Below are positions 16,631-25,457 of a DNA stretch of 64,000 nt, in pieces. Position numbers and translations under genes: made by a program. The stretch's first letter is position 1, and the number at the start of each line of letters is the position of its first letter. The stretch spans positions 57,695 through 121,694 of the forward strand of contig DASVVT010000009.1 of the NCBI GenBank assembly GCA_036386415.1. Direction: 5' to 3'. This DNA is from DASVVT01 sp036386415. GTDB taxonomy: Bacteria > Acidobacteriota > Blastocatellia > Pyrinomonadales > Pyrinomonadaceae. The notes beneath the pieces are model-generated. The model saw only the letters and a program-made list of their open reading frames with translations. It was not told where the DNA came from and made no database searches.

Positions 16631-17600
16631 CGTCGCTCAAGGCGCTGGCGTCTGGACGCGACAGAACTCGGGGACGATGGCGTGGCTGCACGCAGTCTAT
16701 TTTCTGGACGAAAACAGGGGCTGGGCTGTCGGCGGCAATGGCGCGCTGCTGGCGACAACCGATGGAGGTGAAACATGGAAAGCGCTGCGCCGCCCGTCGG
16801 AAGATACCTTGCGCGACCTCTACTTTTTCGATGAGCAGACGGGCTGGCTTGTCTGTGAAAGAAGCGTTTACCTGCTCAAGACGAAGGACGAGCCGCGCAC
16901 CTATTTGATGAAGACGACCGACAATGGTTCGACCTGGAAGCGTGTGAACGTGGTCGGAAGCCACGTCGATGCGCGTCTGGTGCGCGCGCTGTTCACCATC
17001 AGGGGACGCGCCTGGGCATTCGGCGAAGCGGGCGCGCTCTTTACCACGCACGACGGCGGCACAAGCTGGACACGTCAGCGCGTGCCGACGCGTCATCTAC
17101 TGCTGGGCGGGGATTTCATAACCGCAGACAAGGGCTGGCTGGTCGGCGCGGGTGCAACCATCCTGCAAACATCCGACGGCGGCGAAACCTGGCGCGCATC
17201 CTCTCTCAACGACGCTCAAGGCGTGCGCTTCAACGCAGCTTCTTTCGTCGAGCCGCGTATCGGCTGGGCTGTCGGCAGCGCAGGGCGCGTCTTCGCCACC
17301 ATTGATGGCGGGCGCACATGGCAAGCGCAAAAGTCAGGGACAAGCGCAGACCTCTTGGACGTGAAATTTTTAGACGCCTCCGAAGGCTGGGCAGTCGGCG
17401 CTAAGGGCACAGTCATTCACACGACCGACAGCGGCCTCCACTGGCAGACTGTTCCGAGCGACACCACACACCCGCTCGAACGCCTCTGCTTCGTCAGCCG
17501 CGAGCGCGGCTGGGCCGTCGGCTTCGGCGGCACGATCATCTCATACGCGCCCGCCGCCTCAACGCCAAAGAAAGCACCGGAATTAAAAGGTCAAAAGTAA
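16560..17600 (+). CDS. Ycf48-like seven-bladed beta-propeller, secreted
   Basis: A 346-residue protein with seven BNR/Ycf48-type units: GWAVG or GWLVG followed by a 'T.DGG.TW' turn, beginning near residues 55, 97, 145, 193, 235, 277 and 320. Ycf48/HCF136 assists photosystem II assembly in phototrophs; in non-phototrophic bacteria related propellers are secreted proteins of unknown role, often near EPS genes. The N-terminus is a signal peptide (FSFLLATVYGLLATAFVA), and its hydrophobic core is encoded by the right arm of the repeat hairpin at 16477-16630. The start ATG 16560 lies in the hairpin loop without a strong Shine-Dalgarno site, so translation may be affected by folding. Confidence 0.82.
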   Translation: MNIKRIKGFSFLLATVYGLLATAFVAQGAGVWTRQNSGTMAWLHAVYFLDENRGWAVGGNGALLATTDGGETWKALRRPSEDTLRDLYFFDEQTGWLVCERSVYLLKTKDEPRTYLMKTTDNGSTWKRVNVVGSHVDARLVRALFTIRGRAWAFGEAGALFTTHDGGTSWTRQRVPTRHLLLGGDFITADKGWLVGAGATILQTSDGGETWRASSLNDAQGVRFNAASFVEPRIGWAVGSAGRVFATIDGGRTWQAQKSGTSADLLDVKFLDASEGWAVGAKGTVIHTTDSGLHWQTVPSDTTHPLERLCFVSRERGWAVGFGGTIISYAPAASTPKKAPELKGQK

Positions 17601-17604
17601 AAAA

Positions 17605-17825
17605 CACGAGTGCGACATAAGCGTCAGAGGCGTATTGCCTTTTGCGGCTACGCCGCCGTTGCTGTGTGGAAAGGCTCCGCCTTTCCGTCATGTCTCTACT
17701 GCTTTTATTGGCAAGGCTGCGCCTTGCCCTCTGCGAGGCGTAGCCTCGCAGGTGAGAGTAAAAGCGTATGCCGGAAAGGCGGAGCCTTTCCGCACAGCAG
17801 AGCGGCATAGCCGCATAAGCAGCAT
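17605..17825. repeat. Nested GC-rich palindrome cluster between convergent genes
   Basis: A large inverted repeat (left ~17637-17712, right ~17755-17825) contains several smaller palindromes: GGAAAGGCTCCGCCTTTCC, GGCAAGGCTGCGCCTTGCC and CTGCGAGGCGTAGCCTCGCAG. It separates the Ycf48-like gene from lysS on the other strand and probably ends both transcripts (inference). Confidence 0.75.
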
Positions 17826-17847
17826 GCCTCTCACTCTTCTCTAGACC

Positions 17848-19785
17848 TCACGCCGTATCATCCTGCTCCTGCGTGTCCTCTGTCTTCGCTTCTGCTTTGC
17901 GTTCCGGGCGCATGTGCGGGAACAGGATCACGTCGCGGATTGAGCGCTTGCCTGTGAGAATCATGGTGAGCCGGTCGATGCCGATGCCGATTCCTGCGGC
18001 GGGTGGCATCCCGTAGGAGAGCGCGCGAATGTAGTCCTCATCCAGCACCATCGCCTCTTCATCGCCGCGCTCGCGCTGCTGCATCTGTTCGAGGAAGCGT
18101 TCGCGCTGCTCATCTGGATCATTCAACTCTGAGAAGCCATTCGCTACTTCCATACCAGCAATATACAACTCAAACCGCTCCGCAGTCACCGGATCGGAGG
18201 GAGAGGCTTTGGAGAGGGGCGACACTGATTTGGGGAAGTCAGTAACTAAAATAGGATTCTTCTTTTGCCGCAAGCGAAGCTCGACCAGAGACTCGAAAAG
18301 CTGCAAAATCATCCCCCCGACATCTTCATTATTTAACTCGCTTTGATGTGTGGAGAAATTCATTTTTGCATCTTTCCATGCCTGCTTGTTTATAATGTCG
18401 GTATTATCATCATCGATATCTTCTCCTAAGATTCCTTCCTTATAAAGTGAATTCTCCGCCTTGTTGAAATACACCTGATGTTTTTTGACAAAGTCATAAA
18501 GCAAGACAACATTTTGGGGGTTGTCGAGCCAATGGTCAGCCTTACCCGATTCTATGGTTACATCTTCCTCACTTAATTCAAACCGTTCCAAGAACGCCTC
18601 TAGAATTAAGTCCCTCATTTTCCTGCGCTTGAATGATGCAAAATCAACCTCCGTTCCGCTTATATCCATTGCGCCTCTCTCATCAATCCCTACCGGATGA
18701 ATCTGCACCTTTGGGGGAGCAAAAAGTGCTGGCCTTCTAGCGATTTTGAATTGAGTTCTACCCGTAACTCTAATCACAACCGTCCTCAGCATCTCCTCGC
18801 AGAAGTCCATCATGCCGTTGACGTCCATGTAGGCGCAGTAGAATTCGAGCATCGTGAATTCGGGATTCCAGCGGTAGCCGATGCCCTCGTTTCTAAAATT
18901 CCGGTTCAGCTCGTAGACCTTTTCAAAGCCGCCGACGAGCAGACGCTTGAGGTAGAGTTCGGGGGCGATGCGCGCATATAAATCAATATCGAGGGCGTTG
19001 TGGTGCGTCTTGAAGGGCTTGGCCGCCGCGCCTGTGGCGAGGGGGGTGAGCATGGGCGTTTCGACTTCGATGTAGCCGTGGTCGTCCAGGAAGCGACGCA
19101 TCTCTGTGATGAGCTTGGTGCGGCGCTCGAAGACTTCGCGGGGTGTCAGCTCGCCTTCTTCGCGTTCCACTTTGAGGCTTCCGGCGATGAGGTCTGCGTA
19201 GCGCTGGCGCTGGCGAATCTCCGGGTCTGAGATGCCGTGCATCTTGTCGGGCATGGGCAGCAGAGCCTTGGCTAGGAATTGCAGCTCGCGGACGTGGACG
19301 GATAGCTCGCCCGTCTTGGTGACAAAGAGATAGCCAGCGACGCCTATGAAGTCGCCGTGGTCGAGCAGGTTGAACATCTCCCAGCCCTCTTCGATGGGCG
19401 AGCCGTCGTCGTTGCGTATGCCTTTGACATCTGCCTTGCGCACGTAAATCTGCAAGCGCTCACGGCCATCTGAGAGATGTACGAAGGCTGCTTTGCCCAT
19501 CACGCGCGGGGGCGTCGCGATGCGCCCGCTGACGCGAACTTCCGTTTTGTTCAATTCGGCGTTGACGCGTTCGAGCTCTTCGGGCGCAGGGCGCTCGCCC
19601 TCAGGCGCTTTCGGCTCAAGCGGCTTGAACTTTTGATTGATCGCCGTGACTGTGTCTTCACGTCCGGTCACGCGGCTGCGCTCGAACTTGTTTGGATAGA
19701 CGTTGCCGACGAGCCTGCGCAGCTCGTCCAGGTGTTCGCGACGCGCGCGGGTCTGATCGTTCTCTTCTATGAAAGGGGTGCTCAC
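17848..19785 (-). CDS. lysS: Lysyl-tRNA synthetase, class II, with large central insertion
   Basis: A 645-residue class II LysRS. The N-terminal OB-fold anticodon-binding domain includes VRVSGRIATPPRVMGKAAF. The catalytic core has motif 2 (FRNEGIGYRWNPEFTMLEF) and motif 3 (GIGIGIDRLTMILTGKRSIR). It charges tRNA-Lys. The family is usually ~500 residues. Here ~220 residues separate the start of motif 2 from the FPKSVSPLSK segment, about 90 more than I recall for E. coli LysS. The extra stretch coincides with a sharp fall in GC (18240-18790). Start is GTG at 19785-19783. A terminator-like palindrome cluster lies downstream. Confidence 0.93.
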   Translation of the reverse strand: MSTPFIEENDQTRARREHLDELRRLVGNVYPNKFERSRVTGREDTVTAINQKFKPLEPKAPEGERPAPEELERVNAELNKTEVRVSGRIATPPRVMGKAAFVHLSDGRERLQIYVRKADVKGIRNDDGSPIEEGWEMFNLLDHGDFIGVAGYLFVTKTGELSVHVRELQFLAKALLPMPDKMHGISDPEIRQRQRYADLIAGSLKVEREEGELTPREVFERRTKLITEMRRFLDDHGYIEVETPMLTPLATGAAAKPFKTHHNALDIDLYARIAPELYLKRLLVGGFEKVYELNRNFRNEGIGYRWNPEFTMLEFYCAYMDVNGMMDFCEEMLRTVVIRVTGRTQFKIARRPALFAPPKVQIHPVGIDERGAMDISGTEVDFASFKRRKMRDLILEAFLERFELSEEDVTIESGKADHWLDNPQNVVLLYDFVKKHQVYFNKAENSLYKEGILGEDIDDDNTDIINKQAWKDAKMNFSTHQSELNNEDVGGMILQLFESLVELRLRQKKNPILVTDFPKSVSPLSKASPSDPVTAERFELYIAGMEVANGFSELNDPDEQRERFLEQMQQRERGDEEAMVLDEDYIRALSYGMPPAAGIGIGIDRLTMILTGKRSIRDVILFPHMRPERKAEAKTEDTQEQDDTA

Positions 19786-19833
19786 AGGGTCTTTTGTCTC
19801 CGATTGATGAAGCGTGAATTATAGAGAAGCTTT

Positions 19834-20110
19834 CAGCAGTCAGCAATTAGCAGTCAGCGATTAGTGATTTGAAATCTCAAATTGTTTGCAGGATTTCAGT
19901 CACCGCAGTGACGGTATATCAGTAGCCCACAGCGCAAGCTGTGAGTTCAAGTGCTGAATAGATGATTGAGCCCTCAAAGAGGGCGACATAATATCAAGGA
20001 GAGCGATAATTATGCTGGCATTTTATGTCGCCCCTACCGGGGCTAGGATTTAAATCCGGCTCTGTCCCCACGACTGGCGTCGTGGGCTACCGATATACAG
20101 CGCCTCCGGC
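19834..20110. repeat. Composite inverted repeat filling the lysS-mfd gap
   Basis: A short heptamer tract (CAGTCAGCAATTAGCAGTCAGC, 19836-19857) is followed by an outer inverted repeat, GGTATATCAGTAGCCCAC (19913-19930) against GTGGGCTACCGATATAC (20082-20098), and an inner one, GGGCGACATAA (19981-19991) against TTATGTCGCCC (20023-20033). Small hairpins CACAGC-GCAA-GCTGTG and CCACGACTGGCGTCGTGG sit between. The gap holds no gene. Confidence 0.7.
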
Positions 20111-20133
20111 GCTTTACTGAAGCGGGGCGTATC

Positions 20134-23100
20134 ATGTTAGATTCTTCTATCCAAATGAGCAGCACAACTCAATCTACGTCCGTGTTGCAGAGCGTCTTGC
20201 GACGTGTCACAGAGAGCGAGGAGTACAGGAGACTCGTCGCGGAGGTGAGTCGCGGTGCGCGCGTCGTCTCGATCAGCGGGTTGGCGGGTGGGCCTGCGCG
20301 CGCGCTCGCCCTCGCGGCTTTGCAGCGCGAGTCGGGGCGGCGTTTCGCGGTCGTCGCGCAGGCGAACCGTGACCTGGAAGCATGGGAGCGCGACCTGCGC
20401 TTCTGGTACTGCGCGCTACGCGGGGTCGCAGAGTGCGCCGAAACGGTTTTGATGCTACCGGCGTCGGAATCAGACCCGTATGCGGGCGCGTCGCCGCACG
20501 CGGAGACGCTGGAGCAGCGTGCTTTGACGCTGTGGCGGCTGGCGCATGGGCGACAGGATTTCGTGCTGCTGACGGCGCGTGCGCTGGCGCGGCGGACGCT
20601 TTCCGTGGAAGAGGTCGCGCAGTCTGGCGCAGTCCTCAGGCGCGACGAGGATTACGCCCCGGAAGAGTTGATGGAGAAGCTGCTGGCTTACGGTTACGTG
20701 CGCGAAGACCCTGTCGGCGCCGTGGGCGAGTTGTCCATGCGCGGCGGCATACTGGATGTTTGGTCGCCGGGAAGGAGCGCGCCTGTGCGCGTCGAATTCT
20801 TCGGCGACACGGTGGATTCGATACGCGAGTTCGACCCGGAAACGCAGCTCTCGACGGCGCAGTTGCAGGAGGTTGAGATAGCGCCGATGCGCGAGCTGGC
20901 CGTGACGCGCGAAGATTTCCGCGCGTGGGCCGAAAGGGCGCGTGAGCGTTGGAGCGACGAAAGGTATGCTCGCGCGCTGCGTGATCGCACGGTGCACGCC
21001 GACGAGGGCGAGACGTTTCCGGGTTGGGAGTGGCTGATGCCGCTCGTGCACGAGCGCAGGGCGAGCGCTTTCGATTATCTGAAGGATGCCGTGTTGGTGT
21101 TGGACGAGCCGGGCGAAGTCGAGACACACCTCGGCAGCGTTTATGAAACGCTGGCGGTTCGTTATGAGGAGACAGAGAGTGCGGACGAGCTGGGGCTGCC
21201 GCCTGATGTCTACTACCTGACTGCGGAAGAGCTTCGCGAGCGGTTGGACGCCGTGCAGCGCCTAGAGCTTCGCACGTTAGGGCGCGCTGCTGCCGCGACC
21301 GATCAGACGATAGCCCTGGAAGCAGAACAACCGGAGATCTCTTTTGGGCGCGCGCGCAGAGAAAGAAGCGCGCCGCTCTTTCTCTTTCCGGCGGTCGAGG
21401 CCGCGCCGGAAGTGGATTGGAAGGCTCAGTCCGTCAGGCGCTACCACGGGCGGATCAACGAGCTGGCGAACGATCTTCTGCGCGCGAACAAAGAGCGCAG
21501 CAGCAGCAATGTGACCTTGTTCGTGATGCCAAGCCTGGGCGTGGCCGAGCGCGTCGCGGAGATACTCGTTGATTACGGCGTGCGCGCGCGCGTGACGCTC
21601 GGCAGCGAGAGCGGTGCTGAAGATGCTGACGGCCTCGCGGGTGTGATCGTGACTGTGGGTCGCCCGTCGGGAGGATTTGAGCTGCCTTCCGCCGGATTGG
21701 TCGTGCACGTCGAGAGCGATCTCTTTGACGAAGCAGATGACACAGTGCTTGAGCGTCGCGCGCCTGAAGGCAGAAGGCAGAAGGCGGCAGGTGGTCGGAA
21801 GAAGTCGAAGACGGCGGCCTTCCTCTCGGACTTCCGTGATCTGAAGGTGAATGATTACGTCGTCCACGTCGATCATGGCATAGCACGCTTCGGCGGCTTG
21901 ACCAACCTCGATCTGGGAAACCGTTCGAGCGAGTTCATGCTGCTCTATTACGCGGACGACGCGAAGCTCTATGTGCCCGTGGAGCGGCTCGACCTGGTGC
22001 AGAGATATTCGAGCGCGGAAGGGAATCAGCCGCAGCTTGATCGCCTCGGCGGACTCGGCTGGCAGAAGACGAAGGCCAAGGCCAAGCGCGCGATGCGCGA
22101 TATGGCAGACGAGCTGCTGCGCCTCTATGCGGAGCGCAAGCTGGTCGGCGGTTACGCTTACGCGGGCGACAGCCCCTGGCAGCGTGAGTTTGAAGAGGGC
22201 TTCGAGTATGTCCTGACGCCGGATCAGGAGACGGCGATTGAAGATGTCAAGCATGACATGGAAGAGACGACGCCGATGGATCGCCTGCTGTGCGGCGATG
22301 TCGGATATGGCAAGACAGAGGTGGCGATGCGCGCGGCCTTCAAGGCCGTCATGGAATCCAAGCAGATCGCCGTGCTGACGCCGACGACCGTGCTCGCCTA
22401 CCAGCACTACGAAACGTTTCGCTCGCGGTTTGCGCCCTTTCCGGTCAAGATCGAGCTGCTCTCGCGCTTTCGCTCAACGAAAGAACAGAAAGAGGTGGTT
22501 AAACGCGTCGAGTCGGGCGAGATAGACATCATCATCGGCACGCACCGCGTACTCTCAAAAGATGTGCGCTTTCGTGATCTGGGTCTGGTCGTCGTGGACG
22601 AGGAGCAGCGTTTCGGCGTGGCGCACAAAGAGCGGCTTAAACAGTTGAAGAAGAAGGTTGACGTGCTGACGCTCTCGGCCACACCGATTCCGCGCACGCT
22701 CAATATGTCGCTGATGGGCTTGCGCGATATGTCTATCATCGAGACGCCGCCGCGCGACCGGCTGGCGATCCAGACGCAGGTCGTGCAGTTTTCCGAGCAG
22801 GTCGTCAAATCCGCCATCGAGCTGGAATTGCAGCGCGGCGGGCAGGTCTTCTTCATACACAATCGCGTCGAATCCATAGACTCAATCGCCGCGCTCGTCC
22901 GCAGGCTTGTCCCGCAGGCACGCCTCGCCGTCGGCCACGGGCAGATGAACGAGAAGGAGATGGAGCGCGTGATGCTGGATTTTGTTGATTATAAATATGA
23001 TGTGCTGGTGGCGACGACGATCATCGAGAACGGAATAGACATCCCGCGCGCCAATACGATCATCATAAACCGTGCCGATCAGTACGGTCTTTCACAGCTC

Positions 23101-23835
23101 TATCAATTGCGCGGGCGCGTCGGGCGCTCAAATCGCCGCGCCTATGCCTACTTACTGATTCCATCCGAACAGGGTCTGTCGCCGATTGCGCGCCGCCGCC
23201 TGGCCGCCATACGCGAGTTTTCAGACCTCGGCGCGGGCTTTCGCATCGCGGCTCTCGATCTGGAATTGCGCGGCGCGGGCAACCTCCTGGGCGGCGAGCA
23301 ATCAGGCCACATGGACGCTCTCGGCTTCGATCTTTACACACAGATGTTGGAGCGCACCGTCGCAGAGCTGCGCGGCGAATCGGTAGAGGACGAGACGAGC
23401 GTTTCCATCAACCTCGGCGTTGACGTGGCGATCCCCGAAGATTATATCTCAGACATGGGACAGCGCCTGCGCACGTATAAACGCATCTCGTCGGCGCGCG
23501 ATGAAGAGACTTTGCGCTTGATCCAGGTGGAGACGCAGGATCGTTACGGACGTCTCCCGGAACCGGTCGAGAGACTTTTTGAGTATGCGCGCCTGCGCCG
23601 CCTGGCCGAGAGTACCGGGGTCGTCTCAATCGACAAGACGACCGGCGGCATCGCGATCAAGCTGAGCGAGAAAGCGCGCGTTGCGCCCGACAAATTGATG
23701 GCGCTCGTCAACGCACGCGCGGGCGCAAGCTTTGCGCCGACGGGCGTGCTGCGCCTCGACCTGAATGAAGAGGAGCGCGAACACGTGCTCGGAACAGCCG
23801 CTCAGGTGTTGCTCGAAATTCATAGTGCAGATTAA
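20134..23835 (+). CDS. mfd: Transcription-repair coupling factor
   Basis: A 1233-residue Mfd. It has a UvrB-like N-terminal region (~25-330), a CarD-like RNA polymerase-interacting domain (~565-630; VNDYVVHVDHGIARFGGL), a superfamily 2 translocase with Walker A GDVGYGKTEVAMR and Walker B VVVDEEQRFGV, helicase motifs (SATPIPRTL, GRVGRSNRRAYAYLL) and the TRCF C-terminal domain. It removes RNA polymerase stalled at DNA lesions and recruits UvrA. It is slightly longer than the ~1150-residue norm, with a Lys/Arg-rich linker (residues ~545-562) before the CarD-like domain. ATG 20134 is used; ATG 20155 is possible. Confidence 0.96.
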   Translation: MLDSSIQMSSTTQSTSVLQSVLRRVTESEEYRRLVAEVSRGARVVSISGLAGGPARALALAALQRESGRRFAVVAQANRDLEAWERDLRFWYCALRGVAECAETVLMLPASESDPYAGASPHAETLEQRALTLWRLAHGRQDFVLLTARALARRTLSVEEVAQSGAVLRRDEDYAPEELMEKLLAYGYVREDPVGAVGELSMRGGILDVWSPGRSAPVRVEFFGDTVDSIREFDPETQLSTAQLQEVEIAPMRELAVTREDFRAWAERARERWSDERYARALRDRTVHADEGETFPGWEWLMPLVHERRASAFDYLKDAVLVLDEPGEVETHLGSVYETLAVRYEETESADELGLPPDVYYLTAEELRERLDAVQRLELRTLGRAAAATDQTIALEAEQPEISFGRARRERSAPLFLFPAVEAAPEVDWKAQSVRRYHGRINELANDLLRANKERSSSNVTLFVMPSLGVAERVAEILVDYGVRARVTLGSESGAEDADGLAGVIVTVGRPSGGFELPSAGLVVHVESDLFDEADDTVLERRAPEGRRQKAAGGRKKSKTAAFLSDFRDLKVNDYVVHVDHGIARFGGLTNLDLGNRSSEFMLLYYADDAKLYVPVERLDLVQRYSSAEGNQPQLDRLGGLGWQKTKAKAKRAMRDMADELLRLYAERKLVGGYAYAGDSPWQREFEEGFEYVLTPDQETAIEDVKHDMEETTPMDRLLCGDVGYGKTEVAMRAAFKAVMESKQIAVLTPTTVLAYQHYETFRSRFAPFPVKIELLSRFRSTKEQKEVVKRVESGEIDIIIGTHRVLSKDVRFRDLGLVVVDEEQRFGVAHKERLKQLKKKVDVLTLSATPIPRTLNMSLMGLRDMSIIETPPRDRLAIQTQVVQFSEQVVKSAIELELQRGGQVFFIHNRVESIDSIAALVRRLVPQARLAVGHGQMNEKEMERVMLDFVDYKYDVLVATTIIENGIDIPRANTIIINRADQYGLSQLYQLRGRVGRSNRRAYAYLLIPSEQGLSPIARRRLAAIREFSDLGAGFRIAALDLELRGAGNLLGGEQSGHMDALGFDLYTQMLERTVAELRGESVEDETSVSINLGVDVAIPEDYISDMGQRLRTYKRISSARDEETLRLIQVETQDRYGRLPEPVERLFEYARLRRLAESTGVVSIDKTTGGIAIKLSEKARVAPDKLMALVNARAGASFAPTGVLRLDLNEEEREHVLGTAAQVLLEIHSAD

Positions 23836-23838
23836 AAT

Positions 23839-23979
23839 GAGTAGACAGTAGACAGTAGTCAGGAGCCAGTAGATATAGCTGAGTATCTACTCTATTGCCT
23901 TCTATACTTTAGAGAATCAATATCAATCCCGTCAGACTTTCTTTTCTACTGGCTACTGACTACTGTCTACTGTCTACTT
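23839..23979 (+). repeat. Heptamer hairpin, TAGACAG/TAGTCAG family (copy 3)
   Basis: The left arm 23840-23873 (GTAGACAGTAGACAGTAGTC...) pairs with the right arm 23945-23977 (TCTACTGGCTACTGACTACTG...). It starts a few bases after the mfd stop and ends just before AAGGAG of the next gene. Confidence 0.85.
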
Positions 23980-23995
23980 TTTAAGGAGAATGATA

Positions 23996-25081
23996 GTGAA
24001 ATTAAAAATCCGCTCTCTCTTGTCGGTGACCTTAATGGCGGCGCTCTTTGTGCTCTTGCTCAACGCCCGGCCTGCGTTTGCCCAGGAAGGCGAGCCCTCT
24101 GTGGTTGACGAAGTGATCGCACAGGTCGATAACGAAGTGGTCACGCTCTCGATGGTGAGGCGTGAGATGAAAGAGTTTGTAGAGAGTCAGAAGCAGCAGG
24201 GCGTGCCGGAGCAGAAGGCTGCGGAAGAGGTCGCGAAGCATCAGCCGGAGATTATCGCCAGCCTCGTCAACGAGCAGCTCCTGATGCAGAAGGGCAAGGC
24301 GCTGGGGTTCACGGAAGATGTCGAAGCGGAGGTCAACCGCCGCATGCTTGACGTGGCGAAACAGCACGGCATCAAATCAATCGCCGACCTCGATGATGCT
24401 TTAAAGCAGAACGGCCTTGACCCGGTCGGCATACGCCAGGCCCTGCGCTCTGAGATCATGAAGCAGATGGTCTTCACACGCGAGGTCGATTCGAAGCTCT
24501 ATTACGGCTTGAGCCAGGACGAGGTGAAGAAGTATTACGAATCGCATAAGGATAAATTCCGTAAGCCCGAGACCATCACGCTGTCGGAAATCTGGTTGAG
24601 TCTGGCCGGAAAGCCTGAGGCCGAAGTGAAGGCCAAGGCGATGCAGCTTGTGTTGCAGGCGCGCGGCGGCGCAGACTTCAAAGCTCTCGCCGCAGCTAAC
24701 TCCGAACGTATGCAGGACGGCAAGCCCACTGCGCCCCAGAGCGGAGGCAAGGTCGGCACGTTCCCCGTCCCGGAACTGCGGGCGGACATTGCGGCGGCTC
24801 TCAAAAATGTTCCGGTGGGCGGCGTCACCGATCCCATCCGCACAGACGAAGCTTATATGATCTTCCGCGTCGATGAGCGCACCGCCGCGAGCGACGTTTC
24901 AAGCTTCAACGAGAACCAGGTGCGCGAAGCGATAACACAAGAGCGCTCCGAAAGCGAGCGTCGCCTCTACCTTGAAAGCCTGCGCAAAGAGGCCTTCATC
25001 AAGATCGCCACGCCCTACCGCGAATCGGTCGAGCCGCTCCTCAACATTAAGTCGCCGGAGAAAAAGGCCAGTAAGAAGTAA
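23996..25081 (+). CDS. SurA/PrsA-type periplasmic chaperone with parvulin domain
   Basis: A 361-residue protein with a signal peptide (KLKIRSLLSVTLMAALFVLL ... AFAQ), a SurA N-terminal chaperone domain (~residues 30-170, starting 'VVDEVIAQVDNEVVTLSMV') and one PpiC/parvulin domain (~185-305; GGKVGTFPVPELR). It should help fold or escort outer-membrane and secreted proteins. Start choice: AAGGAG at 23983-23988 lies 7 bases before GTG 23996 but only one base before ATG 23990, so GTG 23996 is favoured. SurA usually has two parvulin domains; only one is obvious here. Confidence 0.87.
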   Translation: MKLKIRSLLSVTLMAALFVLLLNARPAFAQEGEPSVVDEVIAQVDNEVVTLSMVRREMKEFVESQKQQGVPEQKAAEEVAKHQPEIIASLVNEQLLMQKGKALGFTEDVEAEVNRRMLDVAKQHGIKSIADLDDALKQNGLDPVGIRQALRSEIMKQMVFTREVDSKLYYGLSQDEVKKYYESHKDKFRKPETITLSEIWLSLAGKPEAEVKAKAMQLVLQARGGADFKALAAANSERMQDGKPTAPQSGGKVGTFPVPELRADIAAALKNVPVGGVTDPIRTDEAYMIFRVDERTAASDVSSFNENQVREAITQERSESERRLYLESLRKEAFIKIATPYRESVEPLLNIKSPEKKASKK

Positions 25082-25084
25082 CCA

Positions 25085-25170
25085 AGGGATGAGGGCGGAG
25101 GGATGAGGGATGAATGAAAGAAAGACCTTCTTGTTTTAATTCATCCCTCATCCCTCCGCCCTCATCCCTG
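25085..25170 (+). repeat. Heptamer hairpin, GGATGAG family
   Basis: GGGATGAGGGCGGAGGGATGAGGGATGAAT-type words (25086-25115) pair with ATTCATCCCTCATCCCTCCG... (25138-25169). It fills the whole space between the SurA-like gene and the S4 gene and ends 5 bases before the ATG. Confidence 0.85.
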
Positions 25171-25175
25171 CTCTT

Positions 25176-25457
25176 ATGCGTCTCGATCTATTTCTCAAAG
25201 CCAGCCGTTTGTGCCCGCGCCGGACAGTCGCGCAGGCGTTGTGCGAGGCGGGCGCTGTTTCGGTCAATGGAGCGCAGGCCAAGCCCGCGCGCCACCTGCA
25301 CGTCGGGGACGAGATCACCTTGCGGCGGCGCAACCGTCTGCTCACCGCGCGCGTTTGCGCCCTGCCCGCCACACGCCAAACCTCTCGCAGCGAATCATCT
25401 TCCCTCTACGAAATCGTCAGCGATACGCCGCTTGAGAGCGATCCTCTTTTCAACTGA
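25176..25457 (+). CDS. S4-domain RNA-binding protein
   Basis: A 93-residue protein with a typical S4 domain (residues 1-60): 'MRLDLFLKASRLCPRRTVAQ', then ALCEAGAVSVNGAQAKPARHL and VGDEITL. The C-terminal 30 residues are Ser/Glu-rich. Small S4 proteins of the Hsp15/RqcP type bind ribosomal RNA or stalled 50S subunits during rescue; that role is possible here but unproven. There is no Shine-Dalgarno site: the hairpin right arm runs almost to the start codon. Confidence 0.8.
   Translation: MRLDLFLKASRLCPRRTVAQALCEAGAVSVNGAQAKPARHLHVGDEITLRRRNRLLTARVCALPATRQTSRSESSSLYEIVSDTPLESDPLFN

Noticed and set aside
21277..22407. 376-codon minus-strand frame opposite mfd
   Set aside because: It lies wholly within the strongly conserved mfd gene and has no recognisable domain.
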